Shown piece by piece: positions 47,046-57,600 of a DNA stretch of 64,000 bases. Under the pieces are notes generated by a model. That model saw only the letters and a list, made by a program, of their open reading frames with translations, searched no databases and was not told the DNA's origin. The translations under genes were made by a program, and so were the position numbers. The stretch is from Pleodorina starrii (taxonomy: Eukaryota > Chlorophyta > Chlorophyceae > Chlamydomonadales > Volvocaceae), in assembly GCA_030267565.1 (NCBI GenBank), contig BRXU01000017.1:248001-312000 (forward strand), given 5' to 3'. How positions within the stretch are numbered: position 1 is the first letter of the stretch; the number at the start of each line of letters is the position of its first letter.

Positions 47046-49134
47046 ATGTTCACTCGAGGTTCCATGGATCGCAACGCGGACCGGGACGTCTCGGCGGCGG
47101 TGCGTGAGAGGTAAGGACCTTGCACCGGCCGAAAGGTGCCGAATGGCATGTTGCTCGTGGCAAACTGCACCGTCTTCAGGGCCCAACAACCATGTTGACG
47201 ACCAACCACTTTGAACCTCCGGATCTCCACGGGCCACCCAATCCCCTCCTTCCCGCTGCCCCGACCCCGATCCCTCCCACACGCTCCAACCCCCAAAGCG
47301 AGCCACTCATGTCGGGACTGACATGCAGCAGCTCCGAGCCGCCCCAGCCGCCGCCGCCGCCTCGCAGCGTCGCTGTTCCCCATTTCGCCGCCACTTTGGC
47401 GCCGTCGGGCGGTACTGGCAGCGTCGGTGCCGCCGGCGGCGATCGCAACCTGGATGTCGAGATGGACTTTCTGCGGTCATCCGCCCCTCCAACGGTCGAG
47501 AGCGCGGAGGAAATCTTGCAGGCAGGACTTCGAGGGGGCAGCAGGCTGAGATGCACCGGGGGGGACTTTTGCAGCGAGCGTTCGCCCGGTTGTGGATTGT
47601 GCAGTTGACCGGGCCCGTTTAGGAGCAAAATGTCGCAAAATGTGCGAGGCGACGAATGGGGCAGACTTTCGTCGACTCCGCGGTGGAGAGATTCCCCCTC
47701 CGCGCAGAGCGTCCGGGACGCGCTCAGCTGCCCCCAGTCCCGGACACACATCCTGGATCGATTCCCTCTTCGCCGCACTGCCGCACTGCCCCTCTCCCAA
47801 TCTCGTTCACTCAATCTCGTTCACGCCCTGCAACCCTCACATCCGCAACCACACCCGCCACTGCACCCCACCGGCCGCTCCGGAGCTCTAAAACACCTCG
47901 CCGGCTGCGGTTCCAAAATGCAACCCCCGGCGGCACACTACACACTACACACTAAACGCACACACGCCCGTCCGGTGCGCACAGGCCGTGGAAGCTCAAT
48001 TGGATCGGAGTCCGCTGCTGAGCCGGCGAGGATCCTTCCACATGTCCATACCCATGTCCATGTCGCTGGCAGCCAGGTGGGGGCAGGTGGGGGCAGATAG
48101 GGTCGGTAACATGCCGCCGGGGAGTGCGGAGTGGGGAGTAGATTGGGGACATGGTGCCCGCCAAACGCCCACGCACCTCCGCGCCTCCCCTGCCTCCTCC
48201 GCAGGGCCCGAGCGGGCCGGTCGCCCACCTCCCCCGGCCCGGCCCCAGGGCTGGGCACCGCCCTGGCTGCGGTCCATGCGGCGTTGCCTCTGCTGCCCAC
48301 CGGCGGCAGCATCGCCAGCTCCCCAGCGTCCCGTGCGTCCAGCCTCGGGGGCGCGCAGCCGACACAGCCACCGGCGCCGCCGCTGCCGCCGGTTCCCGCT
48401 AGCTGGCAACAACAGCAGCAGCAACCGGAGCAGCGGCGAGAAGGCCCGGACTCGGACTCGGACTGGGGGCAGCCGTTGGTCTCCTCCGCGTCCTTCAGTG
48501 GGGGCCTGCTGGGGGAAGCTGCGGGGGGAGATGCCGCCGCCGGTGCCGGCGCCAGTGCCGGTGCCGGCGCCAGTGCCGGTGCCGGCGCCAGTGCCGGCGC
48601 AGCCGCAGGCATAGACGCGGCTCCTTTACACGGGCCGGCCGCCGCGACCGCCGACGCCGCCGCCGCTGCAGCAGCAGCAGCAGCAGGCGGGGGCGAAGGT
48701 GGTGATGTTGATGGCGTTGCAGGCAGGTCGGGTGTCGTCTCTGGGGGTGTTCCTGCAGGCGGGGGCGGGGGCGGGGGCGGCGCGGGGCAGGCGCCGGGTG
48801 GGGAGAGTGTGGTGGCAGCGGCGGTCAGGCGGGCGGGGGCGACGCCCTTCGCCACTGCATCGGGGGCGTCGCCGCTGGGCCCTCGTACTGCGGGGCAGCC
48901 GGCTGTGGCGTCAGCCGCCGCCGCCAGGCCGGCGGGCTGGCCTGGCGCCGGCGCCGGCGGTGGACCGCAGCGCAGCTACGCTTCCGTATCTGTCGTACCG
49001 GGACGTGATCTGGGAGCTGCTGGCGGCGGCAGCGGCGGCGGGCTGCAGCGGAGCTATGCGTCGGCATCGGCGGCGCCGTCGCGGCCGCAGGCGGCAGGGG
49101 CCGTCGGCGGCAGCTTCGCGCTCGGGGGTGGTGC

Positions 49135-49173
<39 letters not shown>

Positions 49174-52100
49174 AGAGAAGAAGATTGCCATCGCGGGCGT
49201 GCGCACGTGGCTCAAGGTGTTGCCTGACGGGTCGGCTTCGATCGTACAGTTGGATCGGGGGCAGCTGGGGCTGCAGTACGGCGTGCAGCTGCGGGACTTC
49301 AGGTGTGTGGTGGGGCGGGCGGGGGGATTGGGATGGGTGTTTTACAATGAGGGGCCCCATACTGGAGGTCTTGCGGCGAGGTGGGCGCAAAGGGCCGAAC
49401 CCACGGTCCAGTCCCATGGGTCAGTCCCACGGGTCAGCCCCACGGCCCAGCCCCACGGCCCAGCCCCACGGCCCAGCCCCACGGCCCAGCCCCACGGGTC
49501 AGCCCCACGGCCCAGCCCCACGGGTCAGCCCCACGGCCCAGCCCCACGGCCCAGCCCCACGGCCCAGCCCCACGGCCCAGCCCCACGGGTCAGCCCCACG
49601 GCCCAGCCCCACGGCCCAGCCCCACGGCCCAGCCCCACGGGTCAGCCCCACGGGTCAGCCCCACGGGTCAGCCCCACGGGTCAGCCCCACGGGTCAGCCC
49701 CACGGGTCAGCCCCACGGCCCAGCCCCACGGGTCAGCCCCACGGGTCAGCCCCACGGGTCAGCCCCACGGGTCAGCCCCACGGGTCAGCCCCACGGCCCA
49801 GCCCCACGGGTCAGCAGCTGATTCGCAGGGTGCTTGACCACGGGTGGGTTTGCGGCACATGCATGTGCACTATCTACTCTGCCTGCCTTGTCTGCATGCC
49901 TGCCCTGCCCACCTGCCCACCTGCCCGCATGTCACCTGCCCCGCCCCGCCCCGCCCCGCCCCGCCCCGCCCCGCCCCGCCCCGCCCCGCCCCGCCCCGCC
50001 CCGCCCCGCCCCGCCCCACCCCACCCCGTCCCGCCCCGCCCCGCCCCGCCCCGCCCCGCCCCGCCCTGCCTGACCGCAGGGTGTTGGACCCCGTGTTGGG
50101 AGCCACCTACCCCGCGTGTCTGCTGTGCCGAGAAGGGGCGCTCATTGTCAACCTGGACCCCATAAAGGTCGGGAGGGAGGGAATAGAAGGGGGAGGGGGA
50201 GGAGGAGGGGGGCAGGTGGGGGCGGCGGATCGGCAGCGTTAGTTGGGCGGACAGGAGGCATGTTCACACGAGGTCCGTGTTGGCTCTCCTCTCGCCCCCG
50301 CCCAAACCCACGCGCCCAAACCCACACACGACCAGACCCCGCTATCGCCTCTAGGAAGGAAACCCATGAGGCCCGACCGGACCGCCCCCTGCCTTAGCTC
50401 CGGCTGGGGCCCTCCGCCGCCACCGTACTCCCCCCCCATACACACACCCACACACCCATACACACACACATCCCGGACGTCCCCGCCCGGGCCCCGCCCT
50501 CCGCCCCCCTCCTCCAGGTCATCATCACCGCCCACTTTGCACTGGTCAACCACGCAGATTCCGACAAGGTGGGCGCGCGGCTGCGTTCGCGGCTGCGTGG
50601 CTGCGTGGGTGGCTGCGTGGGTGGGTGCGTGGGTGGGTCTGTGTGTGCGTGTATGGGTACGACAGCCCTTACCCCCGCTTACCCCCCCCGCCTTCAATCC
50701 ACTGCACATGGAAGGCCGACGGAGGCTGCACCGGATTCCGCACCGTGTCGCTGTCTGTTCCTCAAACGACGTAGCAGCGCAGCTCTCACTCGGCCCCTTA
50801 TCCGGACCCTAACCCCAACCCCGCCCCCGGCCCTTCCACCCTTCCACTCTTCCGCCCTACCGGCCTCCCGCCCCCCGGCCACCCGCCCCCCGGCCACCCG
50901 CCCCCCGCCACCCGCCAGGCCCGGCCCTTCATCGGCGAGCTCAAGCGGCGGCTGCACAACTACTCGGCATCCAAGCTCGCCGCCACCCAGGCCGCGTCCA
51001 CAGCGGCCGCGACGACGGAAGGGGTCGCGGCGGCAGGCTTGGCGGCGGCGGCGGCAGGGGTGGCGGCGTCGGCAACCTGCGAGGGCGTCCCGTCCAGGTC
51101 CGGGTCCGGTCTGAGCCCCCAACAACACACACCCCTGTGGCAGCCGCACCCCCAACAACAACAGCAGCAGCAGCAGCAGCAGCTGAAGGACTCGGAGGAG
51201 GGGGTGGGGGCGGGGGCGGGTGCTGGCGGTGGTGCGGCTGGGGGCATGGCCGGTAGCGGCAGCGGCAGCCGGGTGGCATCTGTGACTTCGCTGCTGGGGT
51301 TGGCACTGGCGGCGGGCGGCAGCAGCACCGCACCCCCCGCGTCGTCGTCGTCGCCGGCGGCGGTGCAGCCGGCGGAGGGACAGGTGCGTAGGGCCCTGGC
51401 CAGGGTTTTGGGGTTTTAGGGTTTTAGGGTTTGTTTGTGTACATTTGGGGGATCCGGGTCTGACTTTGGGCCAGGATCTGGATTGGGTTTGGGGTCCCAT
51501 AGGCATATTGGCCCATAGGCCCATGGGCCCATAGACCCATAGGCCCATAGGCCCATAGACCCGTGGGCCCATAGGCCCATGGGCCCATAGGCCCATAGAC
51601 CCATGGGCCCATGGGCCCATAGGCCCATAGACCCATAGGCCCATAGACCCATAGACCCATAGACCCATGGGCCCATGGGTCTATGGGTCTATGGGCCTAT
51701 GGGCCCATGGGTCTATGGGCCATACCCATACTTTGGGCCTGCGTTGGATCGGTCAGGTAGGTCCAAGAGCACGCCACCACGTGACCCGCCCCACCCCCTC
51801 CCCTCCCGCCTCCCCACATCCCCCCTCCCCTCCACTGCCTGCCTCCCCTTCCCTCCCTCCCTCCCTCCCTCCCTCCCTCCCTCCCTCCCTCCCTCCCTCC
51901 CTCCCTCCCTCCCTCCCTCCCTCCCTCCCTCCCTCCCTCCCTCCCTCCCTCCCTCCCTCCCTCCCTCCCTCCCTCCCTCCCTCCCTCCCTCCCTCCCTCC
52001 CTCCCTCCCTCCCTCCCTCCCTCCCTCCCTCCCTCCCTCCCTCCCTCCCTCCCTCCCTCCCTCCCTCCCTCCCTCCCTCCCTCCCTCCCTCCCTCCCTCC

Positions 52101-54272
52101 CTCCCTCCCTCCCTCCCTCCCTCCCTCCCTCCCTCCCTCCCTCCCTCCCTCCCTCCCTCCCTCCCTCCCTCCCTCCCTCCCGCCCTCCCGCCCTCCCGCC
52201 CTCCCGCCCTCCCTCCCTCCCTCCCTGCCCTCCCTCCCTCCCTCCCTCCCTCCCTCCCTCCCGCCCTCCCGCCCTCCCGCCCTCCCTCCCTCCCTCCCTC
52301 CCTCCCTCCCTCCCTCCCTCCCTCCCTCCCTCCCTCCCTCCCGCCCTCCCTCCCGCCCTCCCTCCCTCCCTCCCTCCCTCCCTCCCTCCCGCCCTCCCGC
52401 CCTCCCGCCCTCCCTGCCTCCCTCCCTCCCTCCCTCCCTCCCTCCCTCCCTCCCTCCCTCCCTCCCTCCCTCCCTCCCTCCCTCCCTCCCTCCCTCCCTC
52501 CCTCCCTCCCTCCCTCCCTCCCTCCCTCCCTCCCTCCCTCCCTCCCTCCCTCCCTCCCTCCCTCCCTCCCTCCCTCCCGCCCACCCACCGGAAGGGCCTC
52601 AAGGCGCAAGTGGCCAACGCACTGCTGTCCCTCCTGCCACAACACACAAGGCCCACGGGAGCCAACGGCGTCGCCGCCACCGCCGCCGCCGCCACAGCAG
52701 CTGATGCCGCCGCGCCGCTGCTGCCGGCCCGGCTGCTGCAGCTACGGCGGGGGGCCCTGGCGGCGGCATCGCTGACGTGGGGGTCCACCGTGGGGGCCGG
52801 CGGCGGCGGCGCCGCCAGCGGCGGCGGTTGCGGCGGCAGCGGCAGTTCTGATGGCCATGCGGTCAGTGAGATGGTGGCGTCGATGTCTTTCGAGCTGAGG
52901 GCGCTGGAGGTGGTGCTGGAGCAGGTACGGCAGATTCGTACCAGTACGATGGTACGACAGGGTACCGCCGGGTTTTTCAGTACGATGTGCCACCTAGTAA
53001 CCACCAACCCCCAACTGCCTCCAGACGGTTACCCAGCTTGACGCCCAGACCACGGAGCTGGAACGAGCCACCCGAATGGCGCTGGACGAGCTGACACTGC
53101 GGGTCAACCCGCGCAACCTGGAGCGGATGCGTCACCTCAAGGGCCGAATGGCGGCACTCACCAACAAGGTCGACACGGTAAGGGGGGACGTTGGGGGACG
53201 TTGGGGGGCGTTGGGGGAGGTGGGGGCGCAGGGAAGCGGAATGTGAGGGGCGGTGAGGGGAGGGGACGGAAGGGAAGGGGAGGGGAGGGGAGGGGAGGGG
53301 AGGGGAGGGGAGGGGAGGGGAGGGGAGGGGAGGGGAGGGGAGGGGAGGGGAGGGGAGGGGAGGGGAGGGGAGGGGAGGGGAGGGGAGGGGAGGGGAGGGA
53401 GGGGAGGGGAGGGGAGGGGAGGGGAGGGGAGGGGAGGGGAGGGGAGGGGAGGGGAGGGGAGGGGAGGGGAGGGGAGGGGAGGGGAGGGGAGGGGAGGGGA
53501 GGGGAGGGGAGGGGAGGGGAGGGGAGGGGAGGGGAGGGGAGGGGAGGGGAGGGGAGGGGAGGGGAGGGGAGGGGAGGGGAGGGGAGGGGAGGGGAGGGGA
53601 GGAGCGGTGAGGTGAGGGGAGGAGCGGTGAGGGGAGGGGAGGAGCGGTGAGGGGAGGGGCGTAGGGAAGAGTGGGCGCGCTGGCTGGCTGGCTACAATGG
53701 GGGAGAGGGAGGGTTGGTTTGGGTGCGGGAGCGGTGTGGGCGAGGGTGGCTTGGTGGATGGTTGTATTCATTCCCGTGGGCGTCACAAGGTAAAAGAGCG
53801 CGAAGGCGGAGTCTCCTGGGGAAAGGAAAGGGGAGCAGTCTGGTACAGCTCCGGAAGGCAGATGCCCGCCCCTCCTCCCTCCCCGACCCCCCTTCAGCGG
53901 CGCCCCATTCATCGCTTTCCGCGGCCTCTCCTCTCCTCTCTTCTCCTCCCATCTCTTCCCCTCTCCTCTCATATATCAGCCAGTCAGCCACTATGCCTAC
54001 AGTACCGGTATTCGGGCTGTTTATCTCTACCCTCCCCTCTCCTCTCCTCCCCTCCCCTCTCCTCTCCTCCCCTCCCCTCTCCTCCCCTTCGCCCCCCTCC
54101 TCTGCCGCTAAGGTCCGCGGGGTGTTGGAGAAACTGTTGGATGACGACCGCGCAATGGCCGCCATTCACCTCACCGCCAGGGAGGAAGCGGCCGCGGCTG
54201 CTGCTGCCGCTGCCGCTGCTGCTGTGGCGGCACAGCAGCAGCAGCTGTGGGTGGCCCACTCGATGGCGACAA

Positions 54273-54306
<34 letters not shown>

Positions 54307-54424
54307 GGAGGAGTGGGTAGCGATGCAGCAGCAGCAGCAGCGGCAGCTATCCATGTCGATGTCGATGTCGACGATGATGGGGGCCCCCGCCAGCCCACCC
54401 CCCCTGGAGCGCATCAATAGCACG
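47046..54424 (+). CDS. MRS2: MRS2/CorA-type magnesium transporter, pore exon not in view
   Basis: Ten exons in phase: 47046-47099, 47180-47521, 47985-48076, 48205-49302, 50080-50167, 50518-50568, 50919-51383, 52595-52924, 53025-53177, 54113-54424; 995 residues so far and open at the 3' end. MRS2 landmarks: [11 protein letters not shown] and [20 protein letters not shown] (residues ~505-540), then AILVNLDPIK-like [31 protein letters not shown] (~830), the long helix [40 protein letters not shown] and [17 protein letters not shown]. The family then has two transmembrane helices with a GMN selectivity motif; none appears before the pyrimidine tract that follows, so the pore exon must lie beyond it or be lost. 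Residues ~160-500 and ~590-720 are Ala/Gly/Gln low-complexity inserts. Weak points: the exon 2 donor reads GC (CAG|GCAGGA) and the first two exons are inferred from phase only. Confidence 0.82.
49401..49815 (+). repeat. 13-bp VNTR in MRS2 intron 4
   Basis: About 31 copies of a 13-base unit in two states: GTCAGCCCCACGG and CCCAGCCCCACGG. The states alternate irregularly, with GT-type dominating the right half. It lies inside the intron 49303-50079. As 13 is not a multiple of three, all frames stay open and give a Pro/His/Ser/Ala pattern. Confidence 0.95.
49938..50066 (+). repeat. CCCCG pentamer array in MRS2 intron 4
   Basis: About 25 units of CCCCG with a few CCCCA or CCCGT variants near 50017-50032, ending just before the exon 5 acceptor. 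Confidence 0.93.
51402..51432 (+). repeat. Telomere-like TTTTAGGG repeats in MRS2 intron 7
   Basis: AGGGTTTTGGGGTTTTAGGG then TTTTAGGGTTT starts about 18 bases after the exon 7 donor. Two exact Chlamydomonas-type units plus variants, G-rich on the sense strand. Confidence 0.8.
51497..51722. repeat. 8-bp repeat with sign inversion, large palindrome in MRS2 intron 7
   Basis: Units of GCCCATAG/ACCCATAG run rightward to about 51672. There the sequence switches to CTATGGGT/CTATGGGC units up to 51722. The junction CCCATGGGCCCATGGG is itself palindromic, so arms of about 48 bases could fold into a hairpin or cruciform. Confidence 0.85.
51850..52578 (+). repeat. CCCT tetranucleotide array in MRS2 intron 7
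   Basis: About 180 units of CCCT with clustered CCCG variants (about 52180-52210, 52260-52285, 52340-52355, 52388-52412) and rare CCTG. It ends at the exon 8 acceptor region. The Pro/Ser/Leu or Arg/Glu/Gly frames across it are artefacts of the repeat. Confidence 0.97.
53271..53603 (+). repeat. GGGGA pentamer array in MRS2 intron 9
   Basis: About 65 units of GGGGA with one phase slip near 53396, then degenerate GGAGCGGTGAGG copies to about 53660. It is purine-rich on the sense strand, opposite to the other MRS2 intron arrays. Confidence 0.95.
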
Positions 54425-54640
54425 GTGGGGTTAGGGGCGGGAGGGGCAGGGGGGAATGGGTTTCACAGTTTCGGAGCGGCAAAAGGAGCTTGTTGCATCA
54501 CCTTGTTGTCTTTGCAATTGTTTCCAGCTCCCTGTCGCGCGCATCCCCCTCCCTCCGCGCTGATGCTTTATACGAGTTATAAACGTATACGGCGCCAAAG
54601 CGATAAAAAAAAATACAAATTACAACATTAACGACGACGC
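54425..54640. other. Presumed start of MRS2 intron 10, unresolved
   Basis: The exon 10 donor (ACG|GTGGGG) is followed by mixed-composition DNA without a transmembrane-coding frame. A possible acceptor TTTCCAG near 54526 leads to only eleven codons before a stop, giving a protein without pore helices. AT-rich AAAAAAAAATACAAATTACA lies near 54604-54625. Confidence 0.4.
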
Positions 54641-57600
54641 AACTGAACGGCCGGCCACCCTTCTAAAAAGTTCCATTTCCTTCCCTCCCCTACCGTACCC
54701 TGCATAACCTTGTTGCCAATTTCTCCCTCCATCTACCTCGCCCACCCTTTTCGGTTTTGGGCCTGCCCACAAATCCTCCATCCCTCGCCTCACTCCCCAC
54801 ACCCCCCTGCACCTTCAAATCTCTCCTCCGCCCCCCTCTCCCCCCTTCTCTTCACTCCTCCTCCCTCTCACCTCCCACCCTTCCCCTTCCCCTTCCCTCC
54901 CCCCCTCCCCTCTCCCTCCCACCCCTCCCTCCCCCTCCCCCCTCCTCACCCCTCCCACCCCTCCTCCCCCCTCCCCCCCTCCCTCCCCTCCCCCTTCCTC
55001 CCCCTCCTCCCCTCACCCTCCTCCCCTCCCCTCCCCCCTCCCCTCCCTCCCCCCTCCCCCCTCCCCTCCCTCCCCCCTCCCCCCCCCCTCCCTCCCCTCC
55101 CTCCCTCCCTCCCCCCTCCCCCCTCCCCCCTCCCCCTCCCTCCCTCCCCCCCCCCCCTCCCTCCCCCCTCCCTCCCCCCTCCCTCCCCTCCCCCCTCCCT
55201 CCCCCCTCCCCCCCTCCCCCTCCCTCCCTCCCTCCCCTCCCCTCCCCTCCCTCCCTCCCTCCCTCCCCCCTCCCCCCCCCCCTCCCCCCCCCCCCTCCCT
55301 CCCCCCTCCCTCCCCTCCCTCCCTCCCTCCCTCCCCCCTCCCTCCCCCCTCCCTCCCTCCCTCCCCCCCCCCTCCCTCCCCCCTCCCCTCCCCCCCCTCC
55401 CTCCCCCCCTCCCCCTCCCCTCCCTCCCTCCCCCCCTCCCCCCTCCCTCCCCCTCCCTCCCCCCTCCCTCCCCCCCCCTCCCCTCCCTCCCTCCCCCCCT
55501 CCCTCCCTCCTCCCCCCCCCCTCCCTCCCTCCCTCCCCCTCCTCCCTCCCCCTCCCCCCCTCCCTCCCCCCCTCCCCCCCCCCTCCCCCCTCCTCCCCTC
55601 CCTCCCCCCCCCTCCCCCCCCCTCCCTCCCCCCCCCCTCCCCCCCTCCCTCCCCCCTCCCCTCCCCCCCCCTCCCCCCCCTCCTCCTCCTCCCTCCCCTC
55701 CCTCCCCCCCTCCCCCCCTCCCCCTCCCCTCCCCTCCCTCCCTCCCCTCCCCCCCCCTCCCCCCTCCCTCCCCCCCCCTCCCTCCCTCCCCTCCCTCCCC
55801 CCTCCCCCCCTCCCTCCCCCCTCCCCCCTCCCTCCCCCCCCCTCCCTCCCTCCCTCCCCTCCCCTCCCCCCTCCCTCCCCCTCCCTCCCCCCCCCTCCCC
55901 CCTCCCCCCTCCTCCCTCGCTCCCCCCCTTCCCCCTCCCTCCCCCCTCCCCCCCCCTCCCTCCCCTCCCCCTCCCCCCCTCCCCCCCCCCCTCCCCTCCC
56001 CCCTCCCTCCCCCCCTCCCCCCCTCCCCCTCCCTCCCTCCCTCCCCCTCCCTCCCCCCTCCCCCCCCCTCCCTCCCCTCCCCCCTCCCTCCCCCCTCCTC
56101 CCCTCCCTCCCCCTCCCCTCCCCCTCCCCTCCCCCCTCCCCTCCCTCCCCTCCCCCCCTCCCTCCCTCCCCCCTCCTCCCTCCCCCCTCCCCCCCCCCTC
56201 CCCCCTCCCCCCTCCCTCCCCTCCCTCCCCCTCTCTCCCCCCTCTCTCCCCCCTCTCTCCCCTTCCCCCTCCCTCCCTCCCTCCCCCCTCCCCTCCCTCC
56301 CCCCTCCCCTCCCTCCCCCCTCCCCCCCTCCCTCCCTCCCCCCCCTCCCTCCCCTCCCCCCTCCCTCCCCCCTCCCTCCCTCCCCCCTCCCCCCCTCCCT
56401 CCCTCCCCCCCCCTCCCTCCCTCCCTCCCCTCCCCCCCCCTCCCTCCCCCCTCCCTCCCCCCCCCCCTCCCTCCCCCCTCCCCCCTCCCTCCCCCCTCCC
56501 TCCCTCCCCCCCCCTCCCTCCCTCCCCCCCTCCCCCTCCCTCCCCTCCCTCCCCCCTCCCTCCCTCCCCCCTCCTCCCCCTCCCTCCCCTCCCCTCCCCC
56601 TCCCTCCCTCCCTCCCTCCCCTCCCTCCCCTCCCTCCCCCCTCCCTCCCTCCCCCCCTCCCTCCCTCCCCCCTCCCCCTCCCTCCCCCCCTCCCCCCCTC
56701 CCCCCCCTCCCTCCCTCCCTCCCTCCCCCTCCCTCCCTCCCTCCCTCCCCCCTCCCTCCCTCCCCCCTCCCTCCCCTCCCCCCTCCCTCCCTCCCCTCCC
56801 TCCCCCCCCCTCCCTCCCTCCCTCCCCTCCCTCCCTCCCCCCTCCCTCCCTCCCTCCCCCCCTCCCTCCTCCCTCCCTCCCGCCTCCCTCCCTCCCTCCC
56901 CCCTCCCCCCTCCTCCCTCCTCCCTCCCCCCTCCCCCCTCCCTCCCCCTCCCTCCCCCCTCCCCCCTCCCTCCCTCCCTCCCTCCCCCCCTCTCCCCCCC
57001 CTCCCCTCCCTCCCCCCCTCCCCCCCCCCTCCCTCCCTCCCCCCTCCCTCCCCTCCCCCCTCCCTCCCCCCCCCTCCCTCCCCTCCCTCCCCCCCTCCCC
57101 CCTCCCCCCCTCCCTCCCTCCCTCCCTCCCCCCTCCCTCCCCCCTCCCTCCCTCCCCCCTCCCTCCCCCCCTCCCTCCCCCCTCCCCCCTCCCCCCCCCC
57201 TCCCTCCCCCCTCCCCCCTCCCCCTCCCTCCCCCCCCCTCCCTCCCTCCCTCCCTCCCCCCTCCCTCCCCCCTCCCTCCCTCCCTCCCTCCCTCCCCCCC
57301 CTCCCCCCCTCCCTCCCCCCTCCCCCCTCCCTCCCCTCCCCCCTCCCTCCCCCCCTCCCTCCCCCTCCCTCCCCCCTCCCTCCCCTCCCCCCTCCCTCCC
57401 CCCCTCCCCCCCTCCCTCCCCCTCCCCCCTCCCCTCCCTCCCCTCCCCCCCCTCCCTCCCCCCCTCCCCCCCCCTCCCCTCCCTCCCCCCCTCCCTCCCC
57501 CCCCTCCCCCCTCCCCCCCTCCCTCCCCCCCTCCCCCCCCCTCCCCCTCCCTCCCCCCCCTCCCTCCCTCCCCCCTCCCCCCTCCCCCCTCCCTCCCCCC

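Noticed and set aside
49381..49837. Pro/His/Gly/Ser/Ala repetitive frames in two phases
   Set aside because: Translation of the intronic 13-bp VNTR; flanking exons splice around it.
51667..53007. Long Pro/Ser/Leu and Arg/Glu/Gly frames
   Set aside because: They run through the CCCT array, which lies inside an MRS2 intron.
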